From the NCBI GenBank assembly GCA_934255405.1, contig CAKQNT010000004.1, positions 43,126 through 107,125 of the forward strand: a stretch of DNA of 64,000 nucleotides. Direction: 5' to 3'. The DNA comes from an uncultured Alphaproteobacteria bacterium (GTDB lineage Bacteria; Pseudomonadota; Alphaproteobacteria; RF32; CAG-239). The stretch's first letter is position 1. The number at the start of each line of letters is the position of its first letter. The position numbers and the translations under genes were made by a program. The notes below the pieces were generated by a model. That model ran no database searches. It saw only the letters and a list, made by a program, of their open reading frames with translations, and was not told where the DNA came from. Positions 31,495 to 40,246 of this stretch are shown in pieces.

Positions 31495-32457
31495 ATGTTT
31501 GGCTGGCTGAAAAAATATTCCCGCCCCTCGGCTCTGCGCCGCGCCGGCGTGTTGGGTATGAACGCACGCAACTTTGATGTGATTTCCAAGCACAACAATC
31601 GCAGGCTTTATCCGCTGGTTGATGATAAGGTGCAAACCAAGACTCTGGCTAATGCGATTGGTATCAGCACACCTAAGCTGATTGGCAAAATCGAATATCA
31701 GTACGAAGTCAAAAATATTTTGGATATTATTGCCGGACATACCGAATTTGTGATTAAGCCGGCCAAAGGCAGCGGCGGCAAAGGCGTGTTGGTTATTCGC
31801 AATTATCAAGACGGAATTTTTACTACCGCCTCCGGACGGCAGATTACCTATCATGAAGTGTATCAGCATATCTCTAATATCTTGAGCGGGTTATATTCTC
31901 TGGGTGGAAGATATGACTCGGCAATTATTGAAGAATTGGTGCATTTTTCTGATATTTTTAAGGAATACAGCTATCAGGGCGTGCCTGATGTGCGGCTGAT
32001 TATTTACAAAGGTTTTCCGATTATGGCTATGACCAGACTGCCGACCAAGCAGTCCGGCGGTCGTGCCAACCTCCATCAGGGGGCGGTCGGCGTGGGGTTG
32101 GATATTCGTACCGGTCGCGCTCTGCATGGTGTTTTGCGCAATCAACCGGTTACCCGTCAGCCTGACACCGGAGCGGATCTTATGCAGATTTCGGTGCCGT
32201 TTTGGCGCGAACATCTATATATTGGCGCACTAGCTTATGATATGACCGGACTCGGCTATTTGGGGGCTGATATTGTGCTTGATGCCGACAAAGGCCCGAT
32301 GATGTTGGAGCTTAATGCCCGCCCAGGCTTGGCAATCCAGATTGCCAACGGTTTCGGGCTCAAAACCCGCATAGATGAGGTTGATAAATATTATCCGCAG
32401 GGTTTGAACGCTCAAGAGCGTGTTGATTTTGTTCTGAACTATAAAGATGCAAAATGA
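31495..32457 (+). CDS. RimK-related ATP-grasp ligase
   Basis: Alpha-L-glutamate ligase-like protein: ATP-grasp enzyme expected to join an amino acid to a carboxylate. Visible are the ATP-binding lysine loop IKPAKGSGGKGVLVI (near 85-100), YSYQGVPDVRLIIYKGFPIMAM, and the metal-binding ELNARPGLAIQIAN (near 277). Its length (320) matches the family that always neighbours the 7TM inactive-transglutaminase protein. It is likely cytoplasmic. Substrate unknown. Confidence 0.88.
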   Translation: MFGWLKKYSRPSALRRAGVLGMNARNFDVISKHNNRRLYPLVDDKVQTKTLANAIGISTPKLIGKIEYQYEVKNILDIIAGHTEFVIKPAKGSGGKGVLVIRNYQDGIFTTASGRQITYHEVYQHISNILSGLYSLGGRYDSAIIEELVHFSDIFKEYSYQGVPDVRLIIYKGFPIMAMTRLPTKQSGGRANLHQGAVGVGLDIRTGRALHGVLRNQPVTRQPDTGADLMQISVPFWREHLYIGALAYDMTGLGYLGADIVLDADKGPMMLELNARPGLAIQIANGFGLKTRIDEVDKYYPQGLNAQERVDFVLNYKDAK

Positions 32458-32510
32458 AAAATTTGTACCTATATAAGTAACAGATAAGTTTTTAGCGAAA
32501 GGATTTGATT

Positions 32511-33113
32511 ATGAAATTACTCAAAAAAGAAGCCACTCCGAAACTGGAAAAATCAACCACCAAAGGTTTGGGTAAGAGCGAGACCAAAAAACTGACCGTC
32601 AGCAAGACCAGAGCAAAAAAAATCAAACACTCTTATTCGGTAAAAGACGCGGAAAACGCCCTGCTCCTTAAGCTGAAAGACGGCGATGTGGTGATAGAGA
32701 TGTTTCCGCAAGACGCTCCCAACCATGTTGCTCGTATTAAGGAACTGGTGCGCAGCGGGTTTTATAACGGGCTGAAATTTCATCGCGTGATTGAGGGTTT
32801 TATGGCGCAAACCGGATGCCCGTATGGCAACGGAACAGGCGGAAGCGGCAAAAAACTTAAGGCGGAATTTAACCGCAATCCGCACAAACGCGGCACCGTG
32901 TCTATGGCGCGCTCGATGTTTCCGGACTCTGCAGACAGTCAATTTTTTATCTGCTATGGCGATTGTGATTGGCTCAACGGGCAATACACCGTTTGGGGGC
33001 AAGTTGTGTCCGGTATGGAGCATGTAGACGCTATAAAAAAAGGCAAAGGTGCTAATGGAGAAGTCAGTGAACCAGATGAAATTATCAGCATGACCGTTAT
33101 CAGCGACCTCTAG
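32511..33113 (+). CDS. Cyclophilin-type peptidyl-prolyl isomerase
   Basis: Catalyses proline isomerisation. The cyclophilin domain (about 50-200) contains FHRVIEGFMAQTGCPYGNGTGG, with catalytic Arg and Phe, MARSMFPDSADSQFFICYGDCDWLNGQYTVWGQV, and the C-terminal ISMTVISDL. The first 45 residues are Lys/Thr rich without a signal peptide, so it is probably cytoplasmic. ATG at 32511 (AAAGGA upstream) is preferred over a TTG at 32505. Confidence 0.93.
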   Translation: MKLLKKEATPKLEKSTTKGLGKSETKKLTVSKTRAKKIKHSYSVKDAENALLLKLKDGDVVIEMFPQDAPNHVARIKELVRSGFYNGLKFHRVIEGFMAQTGCPYGNGTGGSGKKLKAEFNRNPHKRGTVSMARSMFPDSADSQFFICYGDCDWLNGQYTVWGQVVSGMEHVDAIKKGKGANGEVSEPDEIISMTVISDL

Positions 33114-33145
33114 ACAGCGTTTGATAATATTGTTTTGGATATGCA

Positions 33146-33174
33146 AAAAGCCCTTCCGAAAAGGAAGGGCTTTT
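33146..33174. terminator. Bidirectional terminator
   Basis: AAAAGCCCTTCC / GGAAGGGCTTTT stem with GAAAA loop, between the cyclophilin and the converging SIMPL gene. Confidence 0.85.
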
Positions 33175-33191
33175 GATTTGTGGAAGAATTG

Positions 33192-33998
33192 CTAATCCAG
33201 CCAATATTCCACGGTTGAAACCACGCGGACAGTCTTGTCTATGGACTGAGCCTCTGATTCATTGCCGCCCTGCTCGCGCGGTAAAATCGAAAACACTCCC
33301 TGACTGGCGCGGCGAATATTGCCAACCTTGCTGGAAGACGCTTTGGCAAACTCGGCGGCCGCGGCGGCGGCGTTCTTGGTGGCTTGCTCCAACATCTGCG
33401 GCTTAATCTGATTTAGTCCGGTAAAGATATATGATACCGGCGAACCGTATTGATTGTCTAAGATGATGCCGGCGGCAACCAAATCGCCGTTTTGGCGCAA
33501 AGCCTTATCAACCAGATCAACATTGGCAGAGCGAACTGTGACAGTCTGATTCAAAATAAAACGAGAGGTCATATCGGTATTGCTGCGATACGGATTGGCC
33601 ATCAGGTCATTGGTTTCTATGCGTCCATCGCTGATTTCTTCTGCCTTAAAGCCTTGCTCCGCCAAAAATTTATAAATTACCGCGCGCTGAGAGTCTATTT
33701 GCTTTTGGGCGGCGCTGAGGTCATCTGAGGTTAATACAAAACGCAGATTCCAAATTGCCAAATCTGCCTTGACGTTCATTTCTGCCAAACCTTTTACAGT
33801 GACAGAATTGGCGTTGATTTTGGCTTGATAGTAATAATATCCGGGGAAAAATCCACCAAGCGCAATACCCAAAGCCAACAACAAAGACGCAAGCATTTTG
33901 CCGCCTTTGCATCCGCATTTGCCGCCATCGCCGCAACCGCAATCGCATTTGTGTTCGTGCTCGCAATTGCAGCCGCCTTTATTCAAATCATAGTTCAT
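33192..33998 (-). CDS. SIMPL-domain (DUF541) protein with Cys/His-rich cytoplasmic head
   Basis: 268 residues. Residues 8-34 are packed with Cys, His and Gly (NCEHEHKCDCGCGDGGKCGC), then one membrane helix (about 36-55) and a periplasmic SIMPL domain (about 62-268) with VTVKGLAEMNVKADLA and QLxxA-type helices. SIMPL proteins are of uncertain function. The N-terminal head looks like a metal-binding cluster and is unusual for the family. The start at 33998 has AGGAG 6 nt upstream. It follows a small membrane-protein gene by 58 bp. Confidence 0.85.
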   Translation of the reverse strand: MNYDLNKGGCNCEHEHKCDCGCGDGGKCGCKGGKMLASLLLALGIALGGFFPGYYYYQAKINANSVTVKGLAEMNVKADLAIWNLRFVLTSDDLSAAQKQIDSQRAVIYKFLAEQGFKAEEISDGRIETNDLMANPYRSNTDMTSRFILNQTVTVRSANVDLVDKALRQNGDLVAAGIILDNQYGSPVSYIFTGLNQIKPQMLEQATKNAAAAAAEFAKASSSKVGNIRRASQGVFSILPREQGGNESEAQSIDKTVRVVSTVEYWLD

Positions 33999-34056
33999 GA
34001 TATCTCCTCTCAATCTAAATTGTTGTGTTGCAATATTAGGCTTTTTTTTGAAAAAT

Positions 34057-34368
34057 TCAATCATTTTCATCGTCCTCTTCTTTGCTAAACATAATCCGCC
34101 ACAGAGCATCGCGATACATCCAAAGGTTAAATATTCCCAATGCCACGGATATCATACCAAACAGAAAAAGCACGTAGTACCAATTAAGCTGATTGGCATC
34201 TAACATTACATCTTGGCGGCTCAGACGCACAAAACCTATGGCGACAGAGGTGATTATAAAAGAAATAATAAATGCAGATGTCCAAATCTTGCGCTGCTGA
34301 CGTAACGGCAGCATATATGACGTGAGTATGTATAAGAGCAAAAAAGCAAAAAATAAATATAACTCCAT
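34057..34368 (-). CDS. Small membrane protein, three helices
   Basis: 103 residues with hydrophobic segments at about 3-19, 32-50 and 64-83 and an acidic tail FSKEEDDEND. Family not recognised. Start chosen at 34368, where GGAGG lies 5 nt upstream; the longer frame to 34434 has no ribosome site. Probably in one transcript with the SIMPL gene. Confidence 0.7.
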   Translation of the reverse strand: MELYLFFAFLLLYILTSYMLPLRQQRKIWTSAFIISFIITSVAIGFVRLSRQDVMLDANQLNWYYVLFLFGMISVALGIFNLWMYRDALWRIMFSKEEDDEND

Positions 34369-34430
34369 AAGAACCTCCGCAATCTTGTATAAATGCGATA
34401 TATGCTTTTTTGCGGCGATATCAAGAGATG

Positions 34431-34470
34431 ACAAAACCCGTCCCTGATGAAATCAGAAACGGGTTTTGTT
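34431..34470 (-). terminator. Terminator between 34470 and 34368 genes
   Basis: AAAACCCGT / ACGGGTTTT stem; on minus it follows the 34470 gene stop directly. Confidence 0.7.
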
Positions 34471-34916
34471 TATTTTGCTTTCGCCACAGCAGTAATGAGG
34501 CTGCGGATTGCTCCGAAAACCACCAGTGTGGCAAAAGTAACTGCGCCTACGGCTATTGCAAAGCCAAATGCGCTGTTTTCGGCTATACCATTGACAAACA
34601 GCCAATACAGGCCATAGCCAGCACCGATTATAAGAAGCACACCCAAGATATACTTTCCTACAATGTCGAACAGCGCTTTTGCCAGCGCAAATAACATAAT
34701 TATCCCGATGAGGATAAAAATTATGTTTGCGCAGTGGCATTGTCTTGGAATTGCGCAATATGCAACCCACAGACCAATGCCGATTGCCAACACCGCTACT
34801 CCAGCCAAAGCAACTCCTGCTTTGGACAATCTTCTGGTATTTGCCAATAGACAAATGATACCGAAGATTGAGACAACAGCCAGCACGCACAGTATGAAAA
34901 ATATTGTTGCATTCAT
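34470..34916 (-). CDS. Small membrane protein, about five helices
   Basis: 148 residues, almost entirely hydrophobic, with helices near 3-23, 33-54, 62-84, 87-108 and 115-138. Family not recognised. This frame is chosen over the overlapping one at 34453-34920 because it gives a coherent membrane topology. No clear Shine-Dalgarno. The region 34917-35162 downstream of its start holds no gene. Confidence 0.6.
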   Translation of the reverse strand: MNATIFFILCVLAVVSIFGIICLLANTRRLSKAGVALAGVAVLAIGIGLWVAYCAIPRQCHCANIIFILIGIIMLFALAKALFDIVGKYILGVLLIIGAGYGLYWLFVNGIAENSAFGFAIAVGAVTFATLVVFGAIRSLITAVAKAK

Positions 34917-35162
34917 ACATAATCCGGTTTGTTTTAAGAGGGTGTGCCTTTACACGTCCGGTGCCCTCTTTTTATGATTATTTTATTATTTTTCAAAGTT
35001 GATGTCCGTATTTGCAAAATATTATAACCATCAAACCAACCGGCTCAATATGAAACAACACTTTTTAATAATACGAACAAAATAACTTTTTACAGTATTA
35101 ATATACCATAAAATACGGAACTTGGCAACAAATTGTAAACAAGGCCAAGGCTCACGCTGTTT

Positions 35163-36866
35163 TTAGGCAGCGGCTTGGGGAGCCTTCTTAAGGCGGCTTA
35201 CATAACGTTTGGCCATTTTTACAGCGCTTTCATAATTAGAAGCCGTTGCAATATCGGCTAATTTGATATGAGCATTGGCAAACGCGTGGTGCAATATGCG
35301 CTTGGGTTGAGTTTTGATATTAGAAATAATAACTTTAGTATGGTTTTTATGCATTTTTTCAATAAACTCAACTATCAGATTGGCTCCGCTGGCGTCTATC
35401 ATAGAAACGTGACCCATTCGGATAATCACTACATTGGGGCGCTCCTCCAGATTCAGCAAAAAGTGCGAAATCTCTGAAACCACGCCAAAGAACAACGGGC
35501 CGGCAACCCGAATAACGATGATTTTCTTTTCGTGCAAATCGTGAGCGACCTCTTCATCCTCATCTTTGAGCACCGTTTCCATATTGGCAAGCTCAATCTC
35601 CTTGCTCATACGGTGCATAAAGATAATTGCCGCCATCATAAATCCGACTGCAATTGCCGCGCTCAAATTTACCAGCACAGTCAGCAGAAGGGTAACCACA
35701 AAGGTATATCTGTCGCCGGCTTTGGAGTTTATCAGCGAGCGCATTTTATCCAGATTAAGCATATTCCATCCGATAATAATCAGAATCAATGAAAGAGCAG
35801 ACAACGGAATATATTTAACCAGCGGCGAAAGCCCAAACATAAAGACAAATAAAAAGAACGACTGCATCATGCCAGATACCGGCGAATATGCATTGGCGCG
35901 GAAATTGGTGGCCGTGCGGGCTATGGCTCCGGTGGCCGGCAGCCCCATAAAGAAAGAGGCGCCCAAGTTGGCCAAACCTTCGCCAATCAGTTCAGAGTTG
36001 GGATTATGCGTATCGCCGCTCATGCTGTCTACAACCTTGGCGCTGAGCAAGGATTCAATCGCCGCCAAAAATGCCACGGTTAAAGCGGCAGTAAATACAT
36101 TCTGGAACACATCAAGGCTCAAATTCGGCAGGCTCGGCATCGGCAAAGTTTTGGGCAAATCGCCATATTTGCTGCCAATGGTTTCAATCGGCATACTGAA
36201 AATTGTGGCTAACAAGGTGGTAATAATCAGAATTGCCAAATATACCGGAATTTTGGGGGCATATTTGCGGATAACAATATAGATACCCAAAGACAAAAAG
36301 CCGATAACCGCGGCATAAATATTAGAATGCGGCAAATTTATTATATATGTCCACCATTTGCTCAAAAAACCGCTGGGCAAGGCATTCAAGTCCATGCCGA
36401 AGAAATCTTTAACCTGCGTGGTGATAAGCGTGATACCGATACCGGCGGTAAAACCGATGACAACCGGATAAGGAATATACTTAATGTAACTTCCCAATTT
36501 CAACAATCCGGCAAGCACCAACAAGATGCCGGTGATAATCATAGAGGCAACCAGACCACTGTAGCCATACCGTTGCAAAATATCGAGAATAACAACGGCA
36601 AAAGCGCCTGTCGGGCCGCCAATCTGAAAACGGCTGCCGCCAAACACGGCAATCAGCAATCCGGCAACAATGGCGGTATAAAGCCCCTGCGCCGGTGTCA
36701 GACCGCTGGCGATGGACAATGCCATGGCCAAAGGCAAAGAAACAATACTGACGGTTAAGCCGGATATGCAATCTCTCCGAAATAAGGATAAGGAATATCC
36801 CTTGCTTAAGATTTCTACAGATTTGGGCATATAGTCGTGTTTTATTTTATTCCAGAGAGCATACAT
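35163..36866 (-). CDS. SulP family anion transporter with STAS domain
   Basis: 567 residues. Transports sulfate, bicarbonate or a dicarboxylate; the substrate cannot be fixed from sequence. The SulP core has about 12 or more helices (residues 25-420), including ASGLTPAQGLYTAIVAGL and FGGSRFQIGGPTGAF (near 75-90), GxANLGASFFMGLPATGAIARTATN near 297. A C-terminal STAS domain (about 440-555) includes VIIRMGHVSMIDASGANLIVEF. Single gene on the minus strand. Confidence 0.93.
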   Translation of the reverse strand: MYALWNKIKHDYMPKSVEILSKGYSLSLFRRDCISGLTVSIVSLPLAMALSIASGLTPAQGLYTAIVAGLLIAVFGGSRFQIGGPTGAFAVVILDILQRYGYSGLVASMIITGILLVLAGLLKLGSYIKYIPYPVVIGFTAGIGITLITTQVKDFFGMDLNALPSGFLSKWWTYIINLPHSNIYAAVIGFLSLGIYIVIRKYAPKIPVYLAILIITTLLATIFSMPIETIGSKYGDLPKTLPMPSLPNLSLDVFQNVFTAALTVAFLAAIESLLSAKVVDSMSGDTHNPNSELIGEGLANLGASFFMGLPATGAIARTATNFRANAYSPVSGMMQSFFLFVFMFGLSPLVKYIPLSALSLILIIIGWNMLNLDKMRSLINSKAGDRYTFVVTLLLTVLVNLSAAIAVGFMMAAIIFMHRMSKEIELANMETVLKDEDEEVAHDLHEKKIIVIRVAGPLFFGVVSEISHFLLNLEERPNVVIIRMGHVSMIDASGANLIVEFIEKMHKNHTKVIISNIKTQPKRILHHAFANAHIKLADIATASNYESAVKMAKRYVSRLKKAPQAAA

Positions 36867-36934
36867 ATTTACTACCTACATTTTTTATTGATTAAACTCG
36901 GGGAACAACCATAGAACAAAAAATTTTTGAATCA

Positions 36935-36958
36935 ATAAAAAACGAGGTTTTGCACCTC
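36935..36958 (-). terminator. Terminator of lytic transglycosylase operon
   Basis: GAGGT / ACCTC stem with T6 on minus. Between it and the stop is a second hairpin built on ATTGGCG / CGCCAAT (about 37018-37042). Confidence 0.6.
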
Positions 36959-37044
36959 TTTTTCTTTGTCTGCCCCAAACAGGCAGCAATCCAGCCTCCG
37001 ATTGGCGATGCTCAAACGATTGGCGGCGGGCGAATCGCCAATGA

Positions 37045-38769
37045 TTATTTTTTCAGCACCGGCCAATTGCCGTCTGCCACCTGCTTCAAAGTCGGATTAG
37101 GCAGATTAAAGCGCATATTATATATCCAATAGTTGGCCATTACCCGCTCAATATAAATACGGGTTTCGGCCGAAGGTATCGCCTCAATAAATAGCAGAGC
37201 ATCATCGCCATAGCGAGTGGATTTTTGCCATTTTACAAGATTTCCGGGGCCGGCATTATAGGCTGTCATCATATAGAACAAATTGCCTTCAACAAACGAC
37301 TTGTCCATCAGATAGCCCACGTATTGCTGCCCCAATTCTAAGTTATAGTCCGCTTTTTTGAGAATATCTTTATTGCGGCGGAGATTGCTGTCTTTGGTAA
37401 TGTGATATGCGGTGCGCGGCATCAGCTGCATCAGTCCGCAGGCTCCGGCCGCGCTCTCGGCATCTGCACGAAAAGAAGATTCTTGACGAACCAAACCAAG
37501 CACCAGAGCTTTATCCACTTTCCAACCGCGGCTGGGGAACCAATCGGGAACCGGATAGGCAATGCCATCATAGCTGCGCCCTGCCCCAACATCTTTGCAC
37601 TGGTTGCTGGCATAGATAGCCAAAGCGTGCAAATTATATTGGCTGGCAATAAAAACAACGGCTTCTTTTTGCTTATCGTTCATTTGGCTGTAGCCAAAGC
37701 GTAATTCCTTTTCGGCCAATTTAGGCTGTTTGGCATGAAGCAAAATTATTGCGCGGCGGATATTGGGAGATGCCAAAAGTTCATAGATATAGTCAATATT
37801 ATTAAAATCATTAAAATATGCTACGCTTTCCCAATTATAATTGAGATTTTCGCCCAGTTTATAGGCGGCCAAAATGCCATAAAAAGTATGCTTATAACGA
37901 GCTGCAGACTGCAACATCTGTTTGGCTTTGGCAGTCTGCCCCAGACGGCTGTAGGCTCGCTGCGCCCAATAGCCTCCGGACGCAACCAGCCACTCGTCAG
38001 AGTTTCCGGATTTGGCCAACCGCTCAAAATAGTCGGCGGCATTTTTATAGCGTTTTTGCCGCCAGGCAGACAACCCCGCCACCCACGGCGCAACGCCTGA
38101 AGTTTTGCGGCGCGAGGCTTTGGTGCCCCACTGCCAGGCAAGCTGATCGTAGCCATCAACAAAATATTTGAGCGCCAGAGTCGCCGCCAATTCATCCCAA
38201 TAGGCATCGGGCAGAAGTTTGCGGAGCTTGGGCTGCTCCAGCACCAATCTGGCCTGCTTGGTTTTGCCGCGGCGGATTGCTCGCCGAAATTTGGCAACTT
38301 CTTTTTGCAGATAGGCCTTGTTGGCAACATTTTGCAACCGGCTGTCGTCAGAGATCTCATCTCCTTGCGGAATACTCAACCCTGCGGCTTTGCCCTTGCG
38401 CTGCGCCAAACGATATATCCGCGCGGCATAGGGCAAATCGGAGTATTTTTCCAGCCATTCGCGCAGTTCTTCAAAATTGCTGCTGTATTTGAGATGCAAA
38501 TATTTTTCGGCCAAAACCGTGCCCAACAAAATATGATTATTAAGCTTGGCAGTCAGTTTGTCGGCAGTAGCAAAATCTGCCTCATCAATAGCGCGAAAAA
38601 TCTTTTTATAAAGGGTAACATCGGTCTTATCTACTAACAAATAAGACAGCATTTTGTCATAAGACGCGGGATTGATAACCTGATACTCGGCGGTCTTGCC
38701 GGCCAGAGCATAGACAGTGCCAAACCCAAGCACGCTCAAAAACAGAAATAAATGCAGTTTTTTTATCAT
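37045..38769 (-). CDS. slt: Soluble lytic murein transglycosylase
   Basis: Cleaves peptidoglycan between MurNAc and GlcNAc, leaving 1,6-anhydro ends. A signal peptide (about 1-24) is followed by a long superhelical alpha domain (about 40-400) and the catalytic SLT domain (about 420-560). The latter has the catalytic Glu in LVRQESSFRADAESAAGACGL, MQLMPRTA and YNAGPGN. Length 574 is near E. coli Slt70. Its start overlaps the previous stop (ATGA), so it is coupled to two exported proteins of unknown role. Confidence 0.92.
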   Translation of the reverse strand: MIKKLHLFLFLSVLGFGTVYALAGKTAEYQVINPASYDKMLSYLLVDKTDVTLYKKIFRAIDEADFATADKLTAKLNNHILLGTVLAEKYLHLKYSSNFEELREWLEKYSDLPYAARIYRLAQRKGKAAGLSIPQGDEISDDSRLQNVANKAYLQKEVAKFRRAIRRGKTKQARLVLEQPKLRKLLPDAYWDELAATLALKYFVDGYDQLAWQWGTKASRRKTSGVAPWVAGLSAWRQKRYKNAADYFERLAKSGNSDEWLVASGGYWAQRAYSRLGQTAKAKQMLQSAARYKHTFYGILAAYKLGENLNYNWESVAYFNDFNNIDYIYELLASPNIRRAIILLHAKQPKLAEKELRFGYSQMNDKQKEAVVFIASQYNLHALAIYASNQCKDVGAGRSYDGIAYPVPDWFPSRGWKVDKALVLGLVRQESSFRADAESAAGACGLMQLMPRTAYHITKDSNLRRNKDILKKADYNLELGQQYVGYLMDKSFVEGNLFYMMTAYNAGPGNLVKWQKSTRYGDDALLFIEAIPSAETRIYIERVMANYWIYNMRFNLPNPTLKQVADGNWPVLKK

Positions 38770-39449
38770 TTTGCCGGCACAGCGTTTCTGGTGTTCAGCC
38801 AAACGATTTTATCGGCGCAATCAGCAGAGTTCATCCCCTTAACACGACAGCGGTTTACCACAATGTTGGGCATCTTGTCCATATTGTAGCAGCCGTTGCC
38901 CAATAATGTATAATCCAGATAAGTCGGCGTATTGGGCATCACATTGCTGAAAGAAAGCGCGGTAGTCAGCCCCGGCCAAACCAATTTGACATCAAGGCTG
39001 GTCAATTTTTTATCCAGATTGCTAAGAACAATAAAACGGGCATCACAAGTGGCCGAACCACCAAGAGTGCCAGATATCTTGAAGTTTTCGTAGTATAAAA
39101 AGATTTTGTCGGCGCGGCGCGACTGCCCTTGATCGTTTACCTCAACAATTGCCATTCCGCCGCGTTTGGAGCCGTCGGCTGTCGGGCGAGCCAAGACATC
39201 AAACCCGCCGCCGGGGATAAAGGTGTTGTCAATTGCCTGCTGCTGAATTTTTTCTCTTTCATCGGCAATGGCTTTTTCAAGCTCGGCATCAGAAATCGTC
39301 GGCTTATTTGAGGTTTCTGTCTTGAGCACGATGCCTGAAGTCGGAGCAGCCGGCGCCGCGGGAACAGAATCGCCAAACGTCTGAGCATTAGCGCCCCCAA
39401 CGCCCAACAAAATTCCGCTTATGGCCAAACATGCTTTCCAACTTTTCAT
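38766..39449 (-). CDS. Exported protein of unknown function, Cys-containing
   Basis: 227 residues with a signal peptide ending ANA (near 22), then an Ala/Pro-rich linker, a helix (ELEKAIADEREKIQQQAI) and a C-terminal strand-rich domain with four or five Cys (ATCDARFIVLSNLDKKLTSLDVKLVWPG; GCYNM; RCRVKG; DCADKIVW). It resembles the upstream neighbour in having a Cys-bearing LVW domain, so the two look like distant paralogs. It lies between that gene (3 bp) and slt (overlap). Probably periplasmic. Confidence 0.75.
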   Translation of the reverse strand: MKSWKACLAISGILLGVGGANAQTFGDSVPAAPAAPTSGIVLKTETSNKPTISDAELEKAIADEREKIQQQAIDNTFIPGGGFDVLARPTADGSKRGGMAIVEVNDQGQSRRADKIFLYYENFKISGTLGGSATCDARFIVLSNLDKKLTSLDVKLVWPGLTTALSFSNVMPNTPTYLDYTLLGNGCYNMDKMPNIVVNRCRVKGMNSADCADKIVWLNTRNAVPAK

Positions 39450-39452
39450 CGC

Positions 39453-40169
39453 TTACTCCTTGTCGGATATTTCCTGACGGGCTTTTTTCATATTGTCTAC
39501 AATATTGTTGGCATGGGCAACCGTATCGCGGTAGAGATTGTTAATCTCCTGCTTTTGCTTGTCGGAAGCACCCTGCTCCCGAACTGCCTGCTCATCAGCG
39601 GAAACCTCCTTAAACTCAGAATAATATTCCGGAGACTTGGGACCGACAAAGCGGAACAAATTGTCACAATTTGCCTTAGACGAACTCTTGGCGCCGGCGG
39701 AAGCCGTGCCACACTTGGTAACATTTACCTCCATATCGTTCAGCAATAAAAAGCATCTGTCGGTTACAACCTTGGATTTGAGGGTCACCTGCTGATGTGG
39801 TTTTAGCGGCGGCAGGCGCAGATTCATATTTACATTGCGAGAATTGTAAGTTGCGGTATTGTAGCGCGGCAAGTTTCGGCGACCGGTGCGCTGCGCCTCT
39901 TTGGCATTGCGCTCTTCCTGATTGATAGCATCGGCCACAACCTCGTCTGCCCAAACCAAATTCAGCGCGGCATTAGAAATCTCAGTGGCGGTACGATTAT
40001 AAAATGTTGCACCGACCTCACACAATGTTACATTGCCGTCTGCATTTTTTACCGGCACAATATCATGAATTTTGAACAAAACCGCATCAGACGCCGCCGC
40101 GGCTGCGCCGATATAAGAGGCCATGCCAACCCCAAGGCAGGCTAAGAAAAGTTTTGATTTGTCGGTCAT
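39453..40169 (-). CDS. Exported protein of unknown function, first gene of slt operon
   Basis: 238 residues with a signal peptide ending AAA (near 25). The domain (about 27-155) contains TLCEVGATFYNRTATEISNAALNLVWADE and TDRCFLLLNDMEVNVTKC, an immunoglobulin-like pattern with conserved Cys. The C-terminal third is charged and helical (QKQEINNLYRDTVAHANNIVDNMKKA). No family recognised. Tight three-gene operon with 38766-39449 and slt, suggesting a peptidoglycan or envelope role. Confidence 0.75.
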   Translation of the reverse strand: MTDKSKLFLACLGVGMASYIGAAAAASDAVLFKIHDIVPVKNADGNVTLCEVGATFYNRTATEISNAALNLVWADEVVADAINQEERNAKEAQRTGRRNLPRYNTATYNSRNVNMNLRLPPLKPHQQVTLKSKVVTDRCFLLLNDMEVNVTKCGTASAGAKSSSKANCDNLFRFVGPKSPEYYSEFKEVSADEQAVREQGASDKQKQEINNLYRDTVAHANNIVDNMKKARQEISDKE

Positions 40170-40246
40170 ATCATCTTCCTTAATCTAATAAATTAGAACA
40201 TTTAATTTGAGTATATTTTATAAAATACCAAAAAATAGTAAACTTT

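Noticed and set aside
30796..31869. 357-codon minus-strand frame across the 7TM and ATP-grasp genes
   Set aside because: Its product is a His/Asn/Gln-rich shadow of two well supported plus-strand genes.
34453..34920. 155-codon frame overlapping the 34470-34916 gene
   Set aside because: Its product is Cys/Arg/Trp rich without structure, while the other frame gives a regular multi-helix membrane protein.
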